A stretch of 37,251 nucleotides of DNA from Simkania sp. (lineage in GTDB: Bacteria > Chlamydiota > Chlamydiia > Chlamydiales > Rhabdochlamydiaceae), in the NCBI GenBank assembly GCA_018333475.1, contig JAGXTH010000099.1, positions 1 through 37,251 of the forward strand, given 5' to 3'. Shown here in pieces: positions 7,076 to 15,342 of the stretch. Numbering within the stretch: position 1 is the first letter of the stretch; every line of letters begins with the position of its first letter. Both the position numbers and the translations under genes were made by a program. Under the pieces are notes generated by a model. That model made no database searches and was not told the origin of the DNA. It saw only the letters and a list, made by a program, of their open reading frames with translations.

Positions 7076-9184
7076 ATGGAAAGTTCTAAAAAACCTCCAC
7101 TTCTTGAACGGATTATTCTTAAGAGCACACGCAGAAAACTACGCTTTGATATTCTTACTGTTTTTCTTCTCTTATTCACACTCTCTTCCCTATCTATTAT
7201 TTGGTTTACCTATTCTAAACAGTCAAAATCTATTCTTGATTTTTCTAAAACCACAATAGAGCGTGTTAGTTCTATCATTATGGAGAGAGTTGGCTGTCTT
7301 ACAAGTACTTTACAACAAATTCCCCAGATAACAGGTGGCCTTCTAGAAGAAGAAGAGCTCTCTTCTATGGAAACATCCTACTTACCCTTTTTTATGTTCA
7401 ATGCTCTTAAATTGTCGATTAACCTCTCCGGTTTATACATTGCAACTCCCCAAGGAAAACTCATTGAAACCACAAACTTGCTAGCTTTAGACGCTTCTCA
7501 CTATCGAACCGATACATCTACCCCGCTCCCTCAAAACAGTGAATACCTTCTTAGAATCATCGATTACACTAAAAATCCTCCCGTAGAAACAGAGACCTTC
7601 AAAGATAAAGATCTCAACACGATCTCTTCCGCATCCGTTTCTAAAGTGTATTATGATCCTAGGCTACGGCCTTGGTATATTGGAGCCGCGGCAACAGGAA
7701 CTCTTTATTGGACAAATGTCTATAGGTATTATTCTACTGGAGAGCTAGGAATTGCCGTTTCCTATCCAGTATATAACGCTAAGGGCGGGCTGATTGCTGT
7801 CATTGGAGCTGACCTCCCTTTGACAAGTCTTTCAAAATTTTTAGAGGGTCAGCCTATAGGAAAAGCTGGAAAAGCTTTTATTCTAGACTCTTCTGGAATG
7901 CTTATTCTCCCCCCTCTCTCTAAAAAAGAAGGGGAAGCTACCCCCATTTCTTCGGACACGATTTCTTTTGCTTATGCGCAGTTTTTAAAAAATCCCCAAG
8001 AAAATTTCATCTTTACATTTAAAGGGATCCAATACTTAGCCTCTATGCGGATATTTCCCATCGATTTCAAAAATGGTTGGTTAATTCTGATCATTGACCC
8101 TCTATCTGATTTTTTTTCTGGGATCTTAAAAATACAAAGGGATGCCTTGCTTATTTCTTGTGTTATTTTGATCTTCTCAGCCTTTTTAGTGATTTTCTTT
8201 TCTAATCGCATTGCAAAACCCATTGTTATTTTATCCAAGGAAATCGATAAAATCACTCGCCTAGATCTTGATAGTAAAGTACGAATTCATTCGAATATCA
8301 AAGAAATAGACCTCATGGACTCTTCAATTCTTTCTATGAGAACGGCTATGAGTTCCTTTATAAAATATATGCCCAAAGAGGTGGTAAAACAGCTGATCGA
8401 ACACAATCAAGAGATTGCGATCGGCGGGGAGAAAAAAGAAATCACCATTTTCTTTTCAGACATTACAGGATTCACCCACCTTGCAGAATCTCTTTCTGTA
8501 GAAACCATCATGTCTTTGTTGGCCGAGTATTTTGATGTCATATCAAAAATCATCCTGGCTCACGAAGGGACCATCGATAAATATATTGGCGATGGCTTGA
8601 TGGCTTTCTGGGGAGCTCCTCAAGAAATCTTGAATCATCCATCTCAAGCCTGTATTTCCGCTCTTCTTTGCCAAGATGAAATCTCCAAACTCAATGCCAT
8701 TCATCAAAAAGAAGGGAAACCTGCACTATATACGCGCATCGGTATCAATACTGGAACTGCTATCATTGGAAATATCGGCACTTCTGAACGGATGAATTAT
8801 ACTGCAGTCGGTGATGCGGTTAATGTTGCAGCTCGCCTTCAACCCATGAACAAATTGTATCATACAGGTATTCTCATCTCTGAAAACGTCAAACAACGCC
8901 TTGGGGAGCAATTCCTCATACGCCCTCTGGACGTTACCGAAGTACGTGGAAAGACAGAAAAAATAAAGATTTATGAACTCTTGGCCTTGTTAGCAGGCGA
9001 TCCATCGATTCTTGCCACCCCTAGACAAATAGAGTTATGCGAAACTTTCACTCAGGCCTATGAAGCTTTTCATGTAAAAAATTATAGCCAGGCTCGCATC
9101 CTATTTCAGGCAATACACCAACGATTTCCAGAAGATGCCGCTACACAATTTTACCTTGAGCGCCTGCAGGATCTTCCAACATAA
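7076..9184 (+). CDS. Membrane-bound class III adenylate cyclase, copy 1 (Cache-HAMP-CHD)
   Basis: A 702-residue sensor enzyme predicted to make cAMP. A cytoplasmic N-terminus is followed by TM1 (about 25-47), an external Cache-like sensor region (about 50-340, with DPRLRPWYIGA and IAVIGADLPLTSL), TM2 (about 356-378), HAMP, then the class III catalytic domain from about 450. Metal-binding aspartates are D462 (FFSDITGFT) and D506 (IGDGLMAFWG). K502 and T576 occupy the purine-selecting positions in the Lys/Asp-or-Thr combination expected of adenylate cyclases; N583 and R587 are the transition-state pair. All key residues are present in one chain, so it should be active as a homodimer. A tail of about 60 residues resembling a TPR-like helical pair follows. 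The next gene is a close tandem copy. The ligand is unknown. Confidence 0.9.
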   Translation: MESSKKPPLLERIILKSTRRKLRFDILTVFLLLFTLSSLSIIWFTYSKQSKSILDFSKTTIERVSSIIMERVGCLTSTLQQIPQITGGLLEEEELSSMETSYLPFFMFNALKLSINLSGLYIATPQGKLIETTNLLALDASHYRTDTSTPLPQNSEYLLRIIDYTKNPPVETETFKDKDLNTISSASVSKVYYDPRLRPWYIGAAATGTLYWTNVYRYYSTGELGIAVSYPVYNAKGGLIAVIGADLPLTSLSKFLEGQPIGKAGKAFILDSSGMLILPPLSKKEGEATPISSDTISFAYAQFLKNPQENFIFTFKGIQYLASMRIFPIDFKNGWLILIIDPLSDFFSGILKIQRDALLISCVILIFSAFLVIFFSNRIAKPIVILSKEIDKITRLDLDSKVRIHSNIKEIDLMDSSILSMRTAMSSFIKYMPKEVVKQLIEHNQEIAIGGEKKEITIFFSDITGFTHLAESLSVETIMSLLAEYFDVISKIILAHEGTIDKYIGDGLMAFWGAPQEILNHPSQACISALLCQDEISKLNAIHQKEGKPALYTRIGINTGTAIIGNIGTSERMNYTAVGDAVNVAARLQPMNKLYHTGILISENVKQRLGEQFLIRPLDVTEVRGKTEKIKIYELLALLAGDPSILATPRQIELCETFTQAYEAFHVKNYSQARILFQAIHQRFPEDAATQFYLERLQDLPT

Positions 9185-9211
9185 TCTCTAAAAGCGACAA
9201 TATTTTGGATT

Positions 9212-9240
9212 TTGACAACATCTCCACCCTAAGCTAAATG
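9212..9240 (+). promoter_or_regulatory. Promoter of cyclase 2, probably leaderless
   Basis: TTGACA (9212-9217), 17 nt, TAAATG (9235-9240). It is nearly the same sequence as at 7040-7068, showing that the promoter was duplicated together with the gene. The predicted start of transcription falls at or within a few bases of the ATG at 9249, and no Shine-Dalgarno sequence is present. Confidence 0.55.
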
Positions 9241-9248
9241 TACAATAT

Positions 9249-11372
9249 ATGGAGAGTCCTAAAAACACCTCTTTCTTAGAACGTTTCATCCTAAAGATTT
9301 TCTGTAGAAACCTACGTTTTGATATCCTCACAGTTTTTCTCTTCCTACTCACCATATCTTCGATATCTATCATCTGGTTTACCTACTCTAGGCAATCAAA
9401 AGCTATTCTCGATGTTTCCACAACTACGATAGAACGAGTCAACTCCATCATTATAGAAAAACTCAGTTGCCTTACTAAAGATTTACAACAAATCCCTAGC
9501 ATTACTGGCGCTCTCATCAAACAAAAAAATCTCATATCTCTTGAGAATTCCTCTCTACCCTTCTTCATGTTTAATACTCTTAGGTCCGTACCAAGTCTCG
9601 CAGGTTTATACATCACCACCCCAGATGGAAAAGAGCTAGAAGCAACGAACTTATTAGCCCTCGATATAAGTCACTATAAAACAGATCTATCTATCCCCCT
9701 TCCTGAAGGTTGTACGTATCTTCTTAGAAAGGTCGATTATACAAAGAATCTTCTCATAGAAACGATAGATTTCAAAAATGAGCACCTCCAGACAATTTCA
9801 TCTGCCTCCTCTTCTAATGTGCAGTATGATGCCCGATCCCGCCCTTGGTACCTCGGAGCTGTAAAAACGAAAATGCTCTATTGGACAGCTGCCTATAAAT
9901 ACTATTCCACTGGAGAGCTAGGGATTACTGTCTCTCTCCCTCTATACACTTCTCAAGGGGATCTTATCGCTGTCATTGGGGCGGATCTCCCCTTGACGGC
10001 TCTATCCAATTTTTTAGCCCATCAACCTATAGGGAACTCTGGAAAAGCCTTTATTTTAGATTCCTCTGGAACACTGATTCTCCCGCCACTTGCCGAAGGA
10101 AAATCTACTCCGATCTCTTCTGAAATGCTTTCTTTTGCTTATGCACAGGCTCTAAAAACTTCTGAAAAAAATTTTATCTTTGATTTTAGGGGAACTCCAT
10201 ACCTGGCTTCCATGCACTTATTTCCCCTTGATGCCAAAAGATTCCCCCTTGATGGCAAAAATGGCTGGTCGATCCTCATTATTGACCCCTTGTCTGATTT
10301 TTTTTCCGGCGTCCTAAAAATACAAAAAGAAGCATTAATTATTTCCTGCGCCATATTAATGGTCTCATCGTTTTTTGTTTTTTTACTTTCAAATAGAATA
10401 GCAAATCCAATTGTCACATTATCTAAAGAAATCGATAAAATTACTCGCCTAGATCTCGATAGCAAAGTACGAGTTCATTCGAATATCAAAGAAATTGATC
10501 TTATTGACTCTTCAATTTTTTCCATGAGAAATGCCCTGCGTTCTTTTGTCAAATATATGCCAAAAAAGGTAGTGAAACGACTCATTGAGCACAACCAAGA
10601 GGTTGCAATTGGTGGAGAAAAAAAGGAAATCACCATTTTCTTTTCAGACATTACAGGATTCACCTCTCTTGCAGAATCTCTTTCTGCAGAAACTACTATG
10701 TCTTTATTGGCTGAGTATTTTGATGTCCTATCAAAAACCATCTTGGTTCACGAGGGAACCATCGATAAATACATTGGCGATGGCTTGATGGCTTTCTGGG
10801 GAGCTCCTCAAGAAATCTTAAATCACCCATCTCAAGCCTGTATATCCGCCCTTCTTTGCCAAGCTGAAATCTCTCAACTCAATGCCTTTCATCAGAAGGA
10901 AGGAAAACCTGCACTATACACACGTATCGGTATCAACACAGGAATTGCTATCATTGGAAATATTGGCACTTCGGAACGGATGAATTACACTGCAGTTGGT
11001 GACGCAGTCAATATTGCAGCTCGTCTTCAGCCGCTGAATACACTATATCATACAAGCATTATCATCTCTGAAACTGTCAAACAACACCTCGGGGAGCAAT
11101 TCCTCACACGTCCTCTAGACATCAGTGAAGTGCGTGGAAAAACAGAGAAAATAAAAATTTATGAACTCGTGGCCTTGTTAGTAGGTAACCCATTGATTCT
11201 CGCTACCCCTGAACAACTAGACCTATGCTCAACTTTTACTCAAGCCTATGAGGCTTTTTACTCAAAAAATTACAACCAAGCTCGCACTCTCTTTCAAACA
11301 ATCCTTCAGCGATTTCCTAAAGATATCGCTACACAACTTTACCTTGAGCGGTTACAAAATATTCAAGCTTAA
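9249..11372 (+). CDS. Membrane-bound class III adenylate cyclase, copy 2 (Cache-HAMP-CHD)
   Basis: A 707-residue tandem paralogue of the 7076-9184 product with the same architecture: TM1, Cache-like sensor (DARSRPWYLGA, IAVIGADLPLTAL), TM2, HAMP and class III cyclase domain. The catalytic residues are kept at a +5 offset: D467, D511, K507, T581, N588 and R592. The catalytic halves of the two proteins are almost identical while the sensor halves differ more, which suggests different stimuli feeding the same output. Just before TM2 this copy carries a tandem duplication of seven codons (FPLDAKR-FPLDGKN, 10221-10262) where copy 1 has one unit. Only 64 bp separate the two genes, and each has its own promoter. 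Confidence 0.9.
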   Translation: MESPKNTSFLERFILKIFCRNLRFDILTVFLFLLTISSISIIWFTYSRQSKAILDVSTTTIERVNSIIIEKLSCLTKDLQQIPSITGALIKQKNLISLENSSLPFFMFNTLRSVPSLAGLYITTPDGKELEATNLLALDISHYKTDLSIPLPEGCTYLLRKVDYTKNLLIETIDFKNEHLQTISSASSSNVQYDARSRPWYLGAVKTKMLYWTAAYKYYSTGELGITVSLPLYTSQGDLIAVIGADLPLTALSNFLAHQPIGNSGKAFILDSSGTLILPPLAEGKSTPISSEMLSFAYAQALKTSEKNFIFDFRGTPYLASMHLFPLDAKRFPLDGKNGWSILIIDPLSDFFSGVLKIQKEALIISCAILMVSSFFVFLLSNRIANPIVTLSKEIDKITRLDLDSKVRVHSNIKEIDLIDSSIFSMRNALRSFVKYMPKKVVKRLIEHNQEVAIGGEKKEITIFFSDITGFTSLAESLSAETTMSLLAEYFDVLSKTILVHEGTIDKYIGDGLMAFWGAPQEILNHPSQACISALLCQAEISQLNAFHQKEGKPALYTRIGINTGIAIIGNIGTSERMNYTAVGDAVNIAARLQPLNTLYHTSIIISETVKQHLGEQFLTRPLDISEVRGKTEKIKIYELVALLVGNPLILATPEQLDLCSTFTQAYEAFYSKNYNQARTLFQTILQRFPKDIATQLYLERLQNIQA
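10221..10262 (+). repeat. 21-bp tandem duplication inside cyclase 2
   Basis: Two adjacent in-frame 21-bp units (10221-10241 and 10242-10262) encode FPLDAKR and FPLDGKN, differing at only a few bases. Cyclase 1 has a single FPIDFKN at the equivalent place, so this is a recent in-frame expansion at the membrane-proximal end of the sensor domain. Confidence 0.8.
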
Positions 11373-11373
11373 T

Positions 11374-11406
11374 GCAATAGAGCTCTTTCAACTCGAAGAA
11401 CTCCGA
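11374..11406. repeat. GAGCTCTTTC hairpin-family repeat, copy 2
   Basis: GCAATAGAGCTCTTTCAA is identical to the copy after recO. Here GAGCTCTTTC faces GAAGAACTC, giving an imperfect short hairpin directly after the stop of cyclase 2; it may act as a weak terminator. Confidence 0.5.
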
Positions 11407-11461
11407 TAAGGTCAGGAGCGACTTTTCTGTATATCTTTGAAAGAAGATGAGATGGGAGTAA

Positions 11462-11544
11462 TGCGAAAGGGGGGACTCGAACCCCCAAGAGTATAACCCA
11501 CTACCACCTCAAGGTAGCGCGTCTGCCAGTTCCGCCACTTTCGC
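11462..11544 (-). tRNA. tRNA-Leu (anticodon GAG)
   Basis: An 83-nt class II tRNA: acceptor GCGAAAG/CTTTCGC with discriminator A, D-arm GGCGGAACTGGCAGACGC, anticodon stem CTACC/GGTAG around TTGAGGT (anticodon GAG), a long variable arm, and T-arm GGGGGTTCGAGTCCCCC. CCA is not encoded. Confidence 0.96.
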
Positions 11545-11610
11545 GAAAACGAAAGGGAAATGCTATCGGAGAATCCCATTTTTCTCCACAAAATTATACC
11601 CAAGTGGCCT

Positions 11611-11645
11611 CAAAAAGCGAAGAACCCAGGTTTTAGTACAGCTTC
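11611..11645. repeat. Half copy of palindromic family X (AGCTGTACTAAAACC type)
   Basis: The reverse complement of the left arm of the complete element at 20359-20463, with one mismatch in the AAAAGCGA(A/C)GAACCCAGG part and an exact CAGGTTTTAGTACAGCTTC tip, followed by TAA at 11646-11648. It lies a few bases beyond the brnQ stop codon. The other arm is missing. Confidence 0.75.
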
Positions 11646-11655
11646 TAAGAGGAAC

Positions 11656-12861
11656 CTACCTTGCAAAGAATTTCATCATCTTGGCCGGCCATGTTGGGTT
11701 TTGTACAAGCCATGTCCCTAAAAATGTGACGGGAACAGCAATTCTGACTCCAAAACGGATACGAAAGATTTTATGAAAAATATTCAACATAGTGAGCATG
11801 AGTAATGCTGGATAGCAAATCTGTAAAATCGGAGCTAAATTTTTGACAATGCCTGCAAATCCGACGAAGCAAAAAGCAAAAGCTATGGCCAATGTGACAA
11901 CCAACCATATACGGTAATCATACCTCTCCTTGAATACTTCTTTATGGATAAAATCTGAGAAAACCGCTGTCAAGGCTATCGATGTGGCAATGCAAGAAAC
12001 AAGAACTGCTAGACACGTGAAAGCTCCACCCCAAGGACCCAGTATGGTCCACGCCAAACTACTAAAGAGCACTTCCTGAGGTAAGCCTATGAGAGTTTCT
12101 TGATAATGTGCAGCTAGAAAACTGAATCCTATATAGATGCCCCCAATCAACAGAGCCCCTATGGCACTGGCTTTGACCATCACCTTAAAAAGCCGCCTCT
12201 CACTGCCTTCTCCTTCGAAATATTCTGGCTGATTTTTCTTTAGTAGAGATACGACGACAGACGAAAAAAAGAAAGCTGGAAGTAAATCTAATGTATTATA
12301 GCCCTCTAGTAACCCATGCGCAAAAGCGTTACCAACTGTCAGATCACTATGACCAACGGGGGGAGCTGACCACAACCCCTTCACAATAATCACGGCAATC
12401 AAACCAATCAGTGCAGGAGCAAACACGTAACCAAGTATCTGCATCAACCGATTTTTCTTTACTGTGCAGAAAAAAATAAACCCGCAGATGCATAACAGAA
12501 AAAGCCAAAGGCTTAGGTTGGGCAAAAGCATGTTAAGCGTAGAATGAGATAACGTTAAACAACGTGGAATCGCTCCAAAGGGCCCAATCAAGGCTAAAAT
12601 GAATAATGAGATGAAAAACCCCGGAATTTTACCAGCTCGGGAGAAAAAATCTTTAGTATCCCCTTTATATAAAGACATTGCGATCACGCCAATAAAAGGC
12701 ATGATCACTGCTGTAATAAGAAGCCCTAATAATGCCCAAATATTCATGTCTTTAGCATAGAGCCCGATGGCTAGAGAAAAGACAATATTCCCTGCGCCAA
12801 AGAACATCTTAAACATGGCCAATCCAGTTAATATCGTCATATTACGCGTTTTCGATTTCAT
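11656..12861 (-). CDS. brnQ: Branched-chain amino acid transporter (LIVCS family)
   Basis: A 401-residue polytopic membrane protein of the BrnQ/LIVCS family, which imports Leu, Ile and Val with cation symport. The N-terminal signature LTGLAMFKMFFGAGNIVFSLAIG matches the family, and about 12 hydrophobic segments can be drawn, with GPFGAIPRCLTLSHST in the expected place. The length is slightly short of the roughly 430 residues usual in other bacteria. GAGG precedes the ATG by about 8 nt, and a TATAAT box lies at 12880-12885. For an intracellular bacterium lacking branched-chain amino acid synthesis this would be a main supply route (inference). It is divergent from the DUF155 gene. Confidence 0.9.
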   Translation of the reverse strand: MKSKTRNMTILTGLAMFKMFFGAGNIVFSLAIGLYAKDMNIWALLGLLITAVIMPFIGVIAMSLYKGDTKDFFSRAGKIPGFFISLFILALIGPFGAIPRCLTLSHSTLNMLLPNLSLWLFLLCICGFIFFCTVKKNRLMQILGYVFAPALIGLIAVIIVKGLWSAPPVGHSDLTVGNAFAHGLLEGYNTLDLLPAFFFSSVVVSLLKKNQPEYFEGEGSERRLFKVMVKASAIGALLIGGIYIGFSFLAAHYQETLIGLPQEVLFSSLAWTILGPWGGAFTCLAVLVSCIATSIALTAVFSDFIHKEVFKERYDYRIWLVVTLAIAFAFCFVGFAGIVKNLAPILQICYPALLMLTMLNIFHKIFRIRFGVRIAVPVTFLGTWLVQNPTWPAKMMKFFAR

Positions 12862-12879
12862 TCATCCGCCTCAATAAAG

Positions 12880-12885
12880 ATTATA
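12880..12885 (-). promoter_or_regulatory. Perfect -10 box of brnQ
   Basis: TATAAT on the minus strand, 18 nt from the brnQ ATG, with a GAGG ribosome binding site between. The -35 hexamer 17 nt further upstream (ACTAAA, 12903-12908) is poor, so the promoter may depend on the AT-rich spacer or an activator. Confidence 0.45.
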
Positions 12886-13022
12886 AACTATTTTGCAACA
12901 CATTTAGTTTTGTAAATTACATCTATAGCAAAAAAAACAACTACGCAAGAATTGTAGAATGCTTTCTGTTTAAAGGCAAGCCGTCCCTTTCACGCAAGTA
13001 TATTTTTAATCTGCAATAGTGT

Positions 13023-13826
13023 ATGATCCGGTCCATGCGTTGTACAGGTTATTGCACTGCTGCTTCCTATGATGTCCTTCGTCTTTTTCAGACATTGGGT
13101 AAATTAGGCCCAGTTCAGCTCTATAAAGATACGTTGCACTTCCAAATTCGCGAGGAGCGAAGAGTTCGAGGTGATCTCTTCTATTTTTCCTATGGCGCCG
13201 TAGTGTTTTGGGGATTTTCTGAAGAAGAAGAAAGAAAATTCCTCCAAGACCTGAAAGAATTCGAACGAGATTCCTGTTCTAGAACTGAAGATGAATTCAC
13301 TTACATCTATGGGGACGACTTAAAGATCGAGGAAGATGAGATTGTGCTTCAAAATAAAGGCACCCTGACAAAATTGGCCATTGCTCATGGCATCGCGCAA
13401 TCAGTAAAACTCAACGTGTTCGAAGACAGTATTTTTAAAACCTATGAAACAACCAAATGGCTCCCTGCTGAACTCGCTGTCAAAGGAAAGATCTCTCTTT
13501 CACGCAGAGCTATCTCTCGCAAAATGGGAGAACTGTTTATAGAGCGCAATACTATCAATATCCATACTGAAATTCTCGACACTCCTGAATTCTTCTGGGA
13601 ACACCCTGAACTCGAAACATTCTACAGGCGTACTGCCCACTACCTCGACATCAATAAACGTGTGGACATATTAAACCGTCGTTTGAACGTGATTCACGAG
13701 CTTTTCGAGATTTTACGTAACGAACTCAACCATCAATACTCTTCTCGCCTTGAATGGACCATCATTGTTTTGATCGTCATCGAAGTCGTTCTCGCAGTGC
13801 TTCGAGATATTTTTCATGTTATCTAA
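13023..13826 (+). CDS. RMD1/DUF155 (YagE-like) family membrane-anchored protein
   Basis: A 267-residue protein of the RMD1/DUF155 family (bacterial relatives of mitochondrial RMND1). Characteristic blocks are [16 protein letters not shown] at the start, [17 protein letters not shown] in the middle, the [19 protein letters not shown] and [20 protein letters not shown] helices, and a C-terminal membrane anchor [19 protein letters not shown]. The molecular function is not established for bacteria; the mitochondrial relative supports translation at the inner membrane. Its last 11 bp overlap yidD, another inner-membrane biogenesis gene. In C. trachomatis I recall the same pair as CT472-CT473. ATG 13023 has no strong ribosome binding site. 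Confidence 0.85.
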   Translation: MIRSMRCTGYCTAASYDVLRLFQTLGKLGPVQLYKDTLHFQIREERRVRGDLFYFSYGAVVFWGFSEEEERKFLQDLKEFERDSCSRTEDEFTYIYGDDLKIEEDEIVLQNKGTLTKLAIAHGIAQSVKLNVFEDSIFKTYETTKWLPAELAVKGKISLSRRAISRKMGELFIERNTINIHTEILDTPEFFWEHPELETFYRRTAHYLDINKRVDILNRRLNVIHELFEILRNELNHQYSSRLEWTIIVLIVIEVVLAVLRDIFHVI

Positions 13827-14028
13827 ATTTGCTCGCCTTATCGTGTATATGTACCAGTGGACGATCAGCCCATTGCTCGGCCACTGCTGCCGCTTCTATC
13901 CAAGCTGCTCAAACTATACACTAGAGGCTCTAGAAAAACATGGCCTCTACAAGGGGGGCGTCTTGAGTCTAAAAAGAATCCTAAAATGCCACCCCTGGCA
14001 CCCCGGCGGCGTTGATCAAGTTCCTTAG
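13816..14028 (+). CDS. yidD: Membrane protein insertion efficiency factor YidD
   Basis: A 70-residue YidD. It shows the family pattern [36 protein letters not shown], followed by [19 protein letters not shown] with the conserved cysteines and terminal GG(V/Y)DxVP. YidD is a small amphipathic membrane-associated protein that aids YidC-dependent insertion. The start overlaps the end of the DUF155 gene by 11 bp, so the two are probably co-translated. Confidence 0.94.
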   Translation: MLSKFARLIVYMYQWTISPLLGHCCRFYPSCSNYTLEALEKHGLYKGGVLSLKRILKCHPWHPGGVDQVP

Positions 14029-14039
14029 GAGCACTGGTC

Positions 14040-15296
14040 TTAAGGTAGTTGCAATTCTTGCCCAGGCTTCAGACGTTCACTATCCAGGCGATTGATTTCT
14101 TTAATCCCCTCGATAGAGCAACGGTGTTTCCTAGCAATTTTCCAAAGGCTATCACCTTCTTGGACTATGTATTTTCCTTTTTTCCCCTTCTTTTCCATGT
14201 TGACAGAAACCACTTGGGACGCCGGAGCAACCTCCGCTGGTGGCTGTGAACTAGGCGATTGTTTTAATGCCTCTGGAAAAAATCGTTGAACCGTCTGTAA
14301 AAGATTCCACTGTGCCGGCATAGGCTCTCCAACGGATGCATAGAGCTTTTCTGCAGCGATCCGGAATACCCTCTCTCCTCTGGTGCTACAGAGCAACGCT
14401 TTCAACAAAGCATATGCGTGTTTTTCTTTGTAATCTGCACAATCAAGAACAAAAAGCACCTGGTCATCGCTAAGCCGTCGCACTGTAAATTCCAGATCAT
14501 TTTTGAGCAACAAACAGGCCGCTTTTCTAGATCTCTGATCGAGATACTGGAGTAAAAAAGATCTGCCGCGCTCTACCGAAAGATCTTGACTTTCCTTCTG
14601 CTGTGAATACAACTGTTCTATACTCCTCCAATTTCCCTGTGATAGCATTTCAAGAAGTTCTTCCTTTGGTAACGAAAACCCACTACGATGCATCAGAGTG
14701 CTTATAGCCAAAAATTCCTGACTTAAACAGAAAGTCTCTTCTAAAGTTGAATCCAGCAATTGGTGAGCTTCCATAGATCGTTTTATCTCAAAAAACAACC
14801 CCTGACTTGTAAGAGGCCACCTTTCCGTCTTTGCATAGAGTAAAATAGCCTTATAGTGCTCATCATCTAACCCAGGGAAAATCGTAAGATCAATGGCTTC
14901 TCCTTGCGAATGTCTAGAAAAAAGAATTTGCCTTTGTTGTAAACTCCCTCCCCCTAAGGCTTTTTCCAAATTAAATTGATGGAAAGCTACCAAAATGGCT
15001 AATGCAAAATCTCGCTTAGAATAGCCATCTTCCAGAAGTTCTTTATTACTCAAGAGCTCAACGAGTTCTTGAAAATTTTTTTCACAAAACACGTTGAGCA
15101 CTTCTGCATTATTGCTCATCTTTTTTTGATTATCAGAGAAGATTTCTGCAGGAGGGGAATCAAAAGCAACCTGATTTTTTCTTTCTCCCAAGAGAAAAAA
15201 ACAAAAGGTCGCAAGCAAAGCGATATTAAGCGCCCCGCTCAAGATAAAAGCTTGCGCCAGAAAACGGCTTCTCTTTTGCCAAATAGTTTTATCCAT
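14040..15296 (-). CDS. Membrane-anchored LysM-domain protein
   Basis: A 418-residue protein with a short cytoplasmic N-terminus, one transmembrane segment (about residues 13-36, FILSGALNIALLATFCFFLLG), a long helical periplasmic region of no recognised family, and a C-terminal LysM domain (KYIVQEGDSLWKIARKHRCSIEGIKEINRL...LKPGQELQLP). LysM binds N-acetylglucosamine glycans, so the protein should link the inner membrane to peptidoglycan, of interest because chlamydiae make peptidoglycan only sparsely, at division. I placed the start at ATG 15296, where the membrane segment begins at the usual distance; the frame is open to 15494 but would run into pheT. GGAG lies 15 nt upstream, rather far. 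It is divergent from pheT with 46 bp between, the place of CT474 in my recall of C. trachomatis. Confidence 0.8.
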   Translation of the reverse strand: MDKTIWQKRSRFLAQAFILSGALNIALLATFCFFLLGERKNQVAFDSPPAEIFSDNQKKMSNNAEVLNVFCEKNFQELVELLSNKELLEDGYSKRDFALAILVAFHQFNLEKALGGGSLQQRQILFSRHSQGEAIDLTIFPGLDDEHYKAILLYAKTERWPLTSQGLFFEIKRSMEAHQLLDSTLEETFCLSQEFLAISTLMHRSGFSLPKEELLEMLSQGNWRSIEQLYSQQKESQDLSVERGRSFLLQYLDQRSRKAACLLLKNDLEFTVRRLSDDQVLFVLDCADYKEKHAYALLKALLCSTRGERVFRIAAEKLYASVGEPMPAQWNLLQTVQRFFPEALKQSPSSQPPAEVAPASQVVSVNMEKKGKKGKYIVQEGDSLWKIARKHRCSIEGIKEINRLDSERLKPGQELQLP

Positions 15297-15342
15297 GGTA
15301 ACATCACTTATCTCCTTTAAGGACATTTTTTTCCATACCACT

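Noticed and set aside
11412-11603. 63-codon open frame on the minus strand
   Set aside because: It is the tRNA-Leu(GAG) gene and its flanks read as protein (KWRNWQTRYLEVVVGY); no ribosome binding site.
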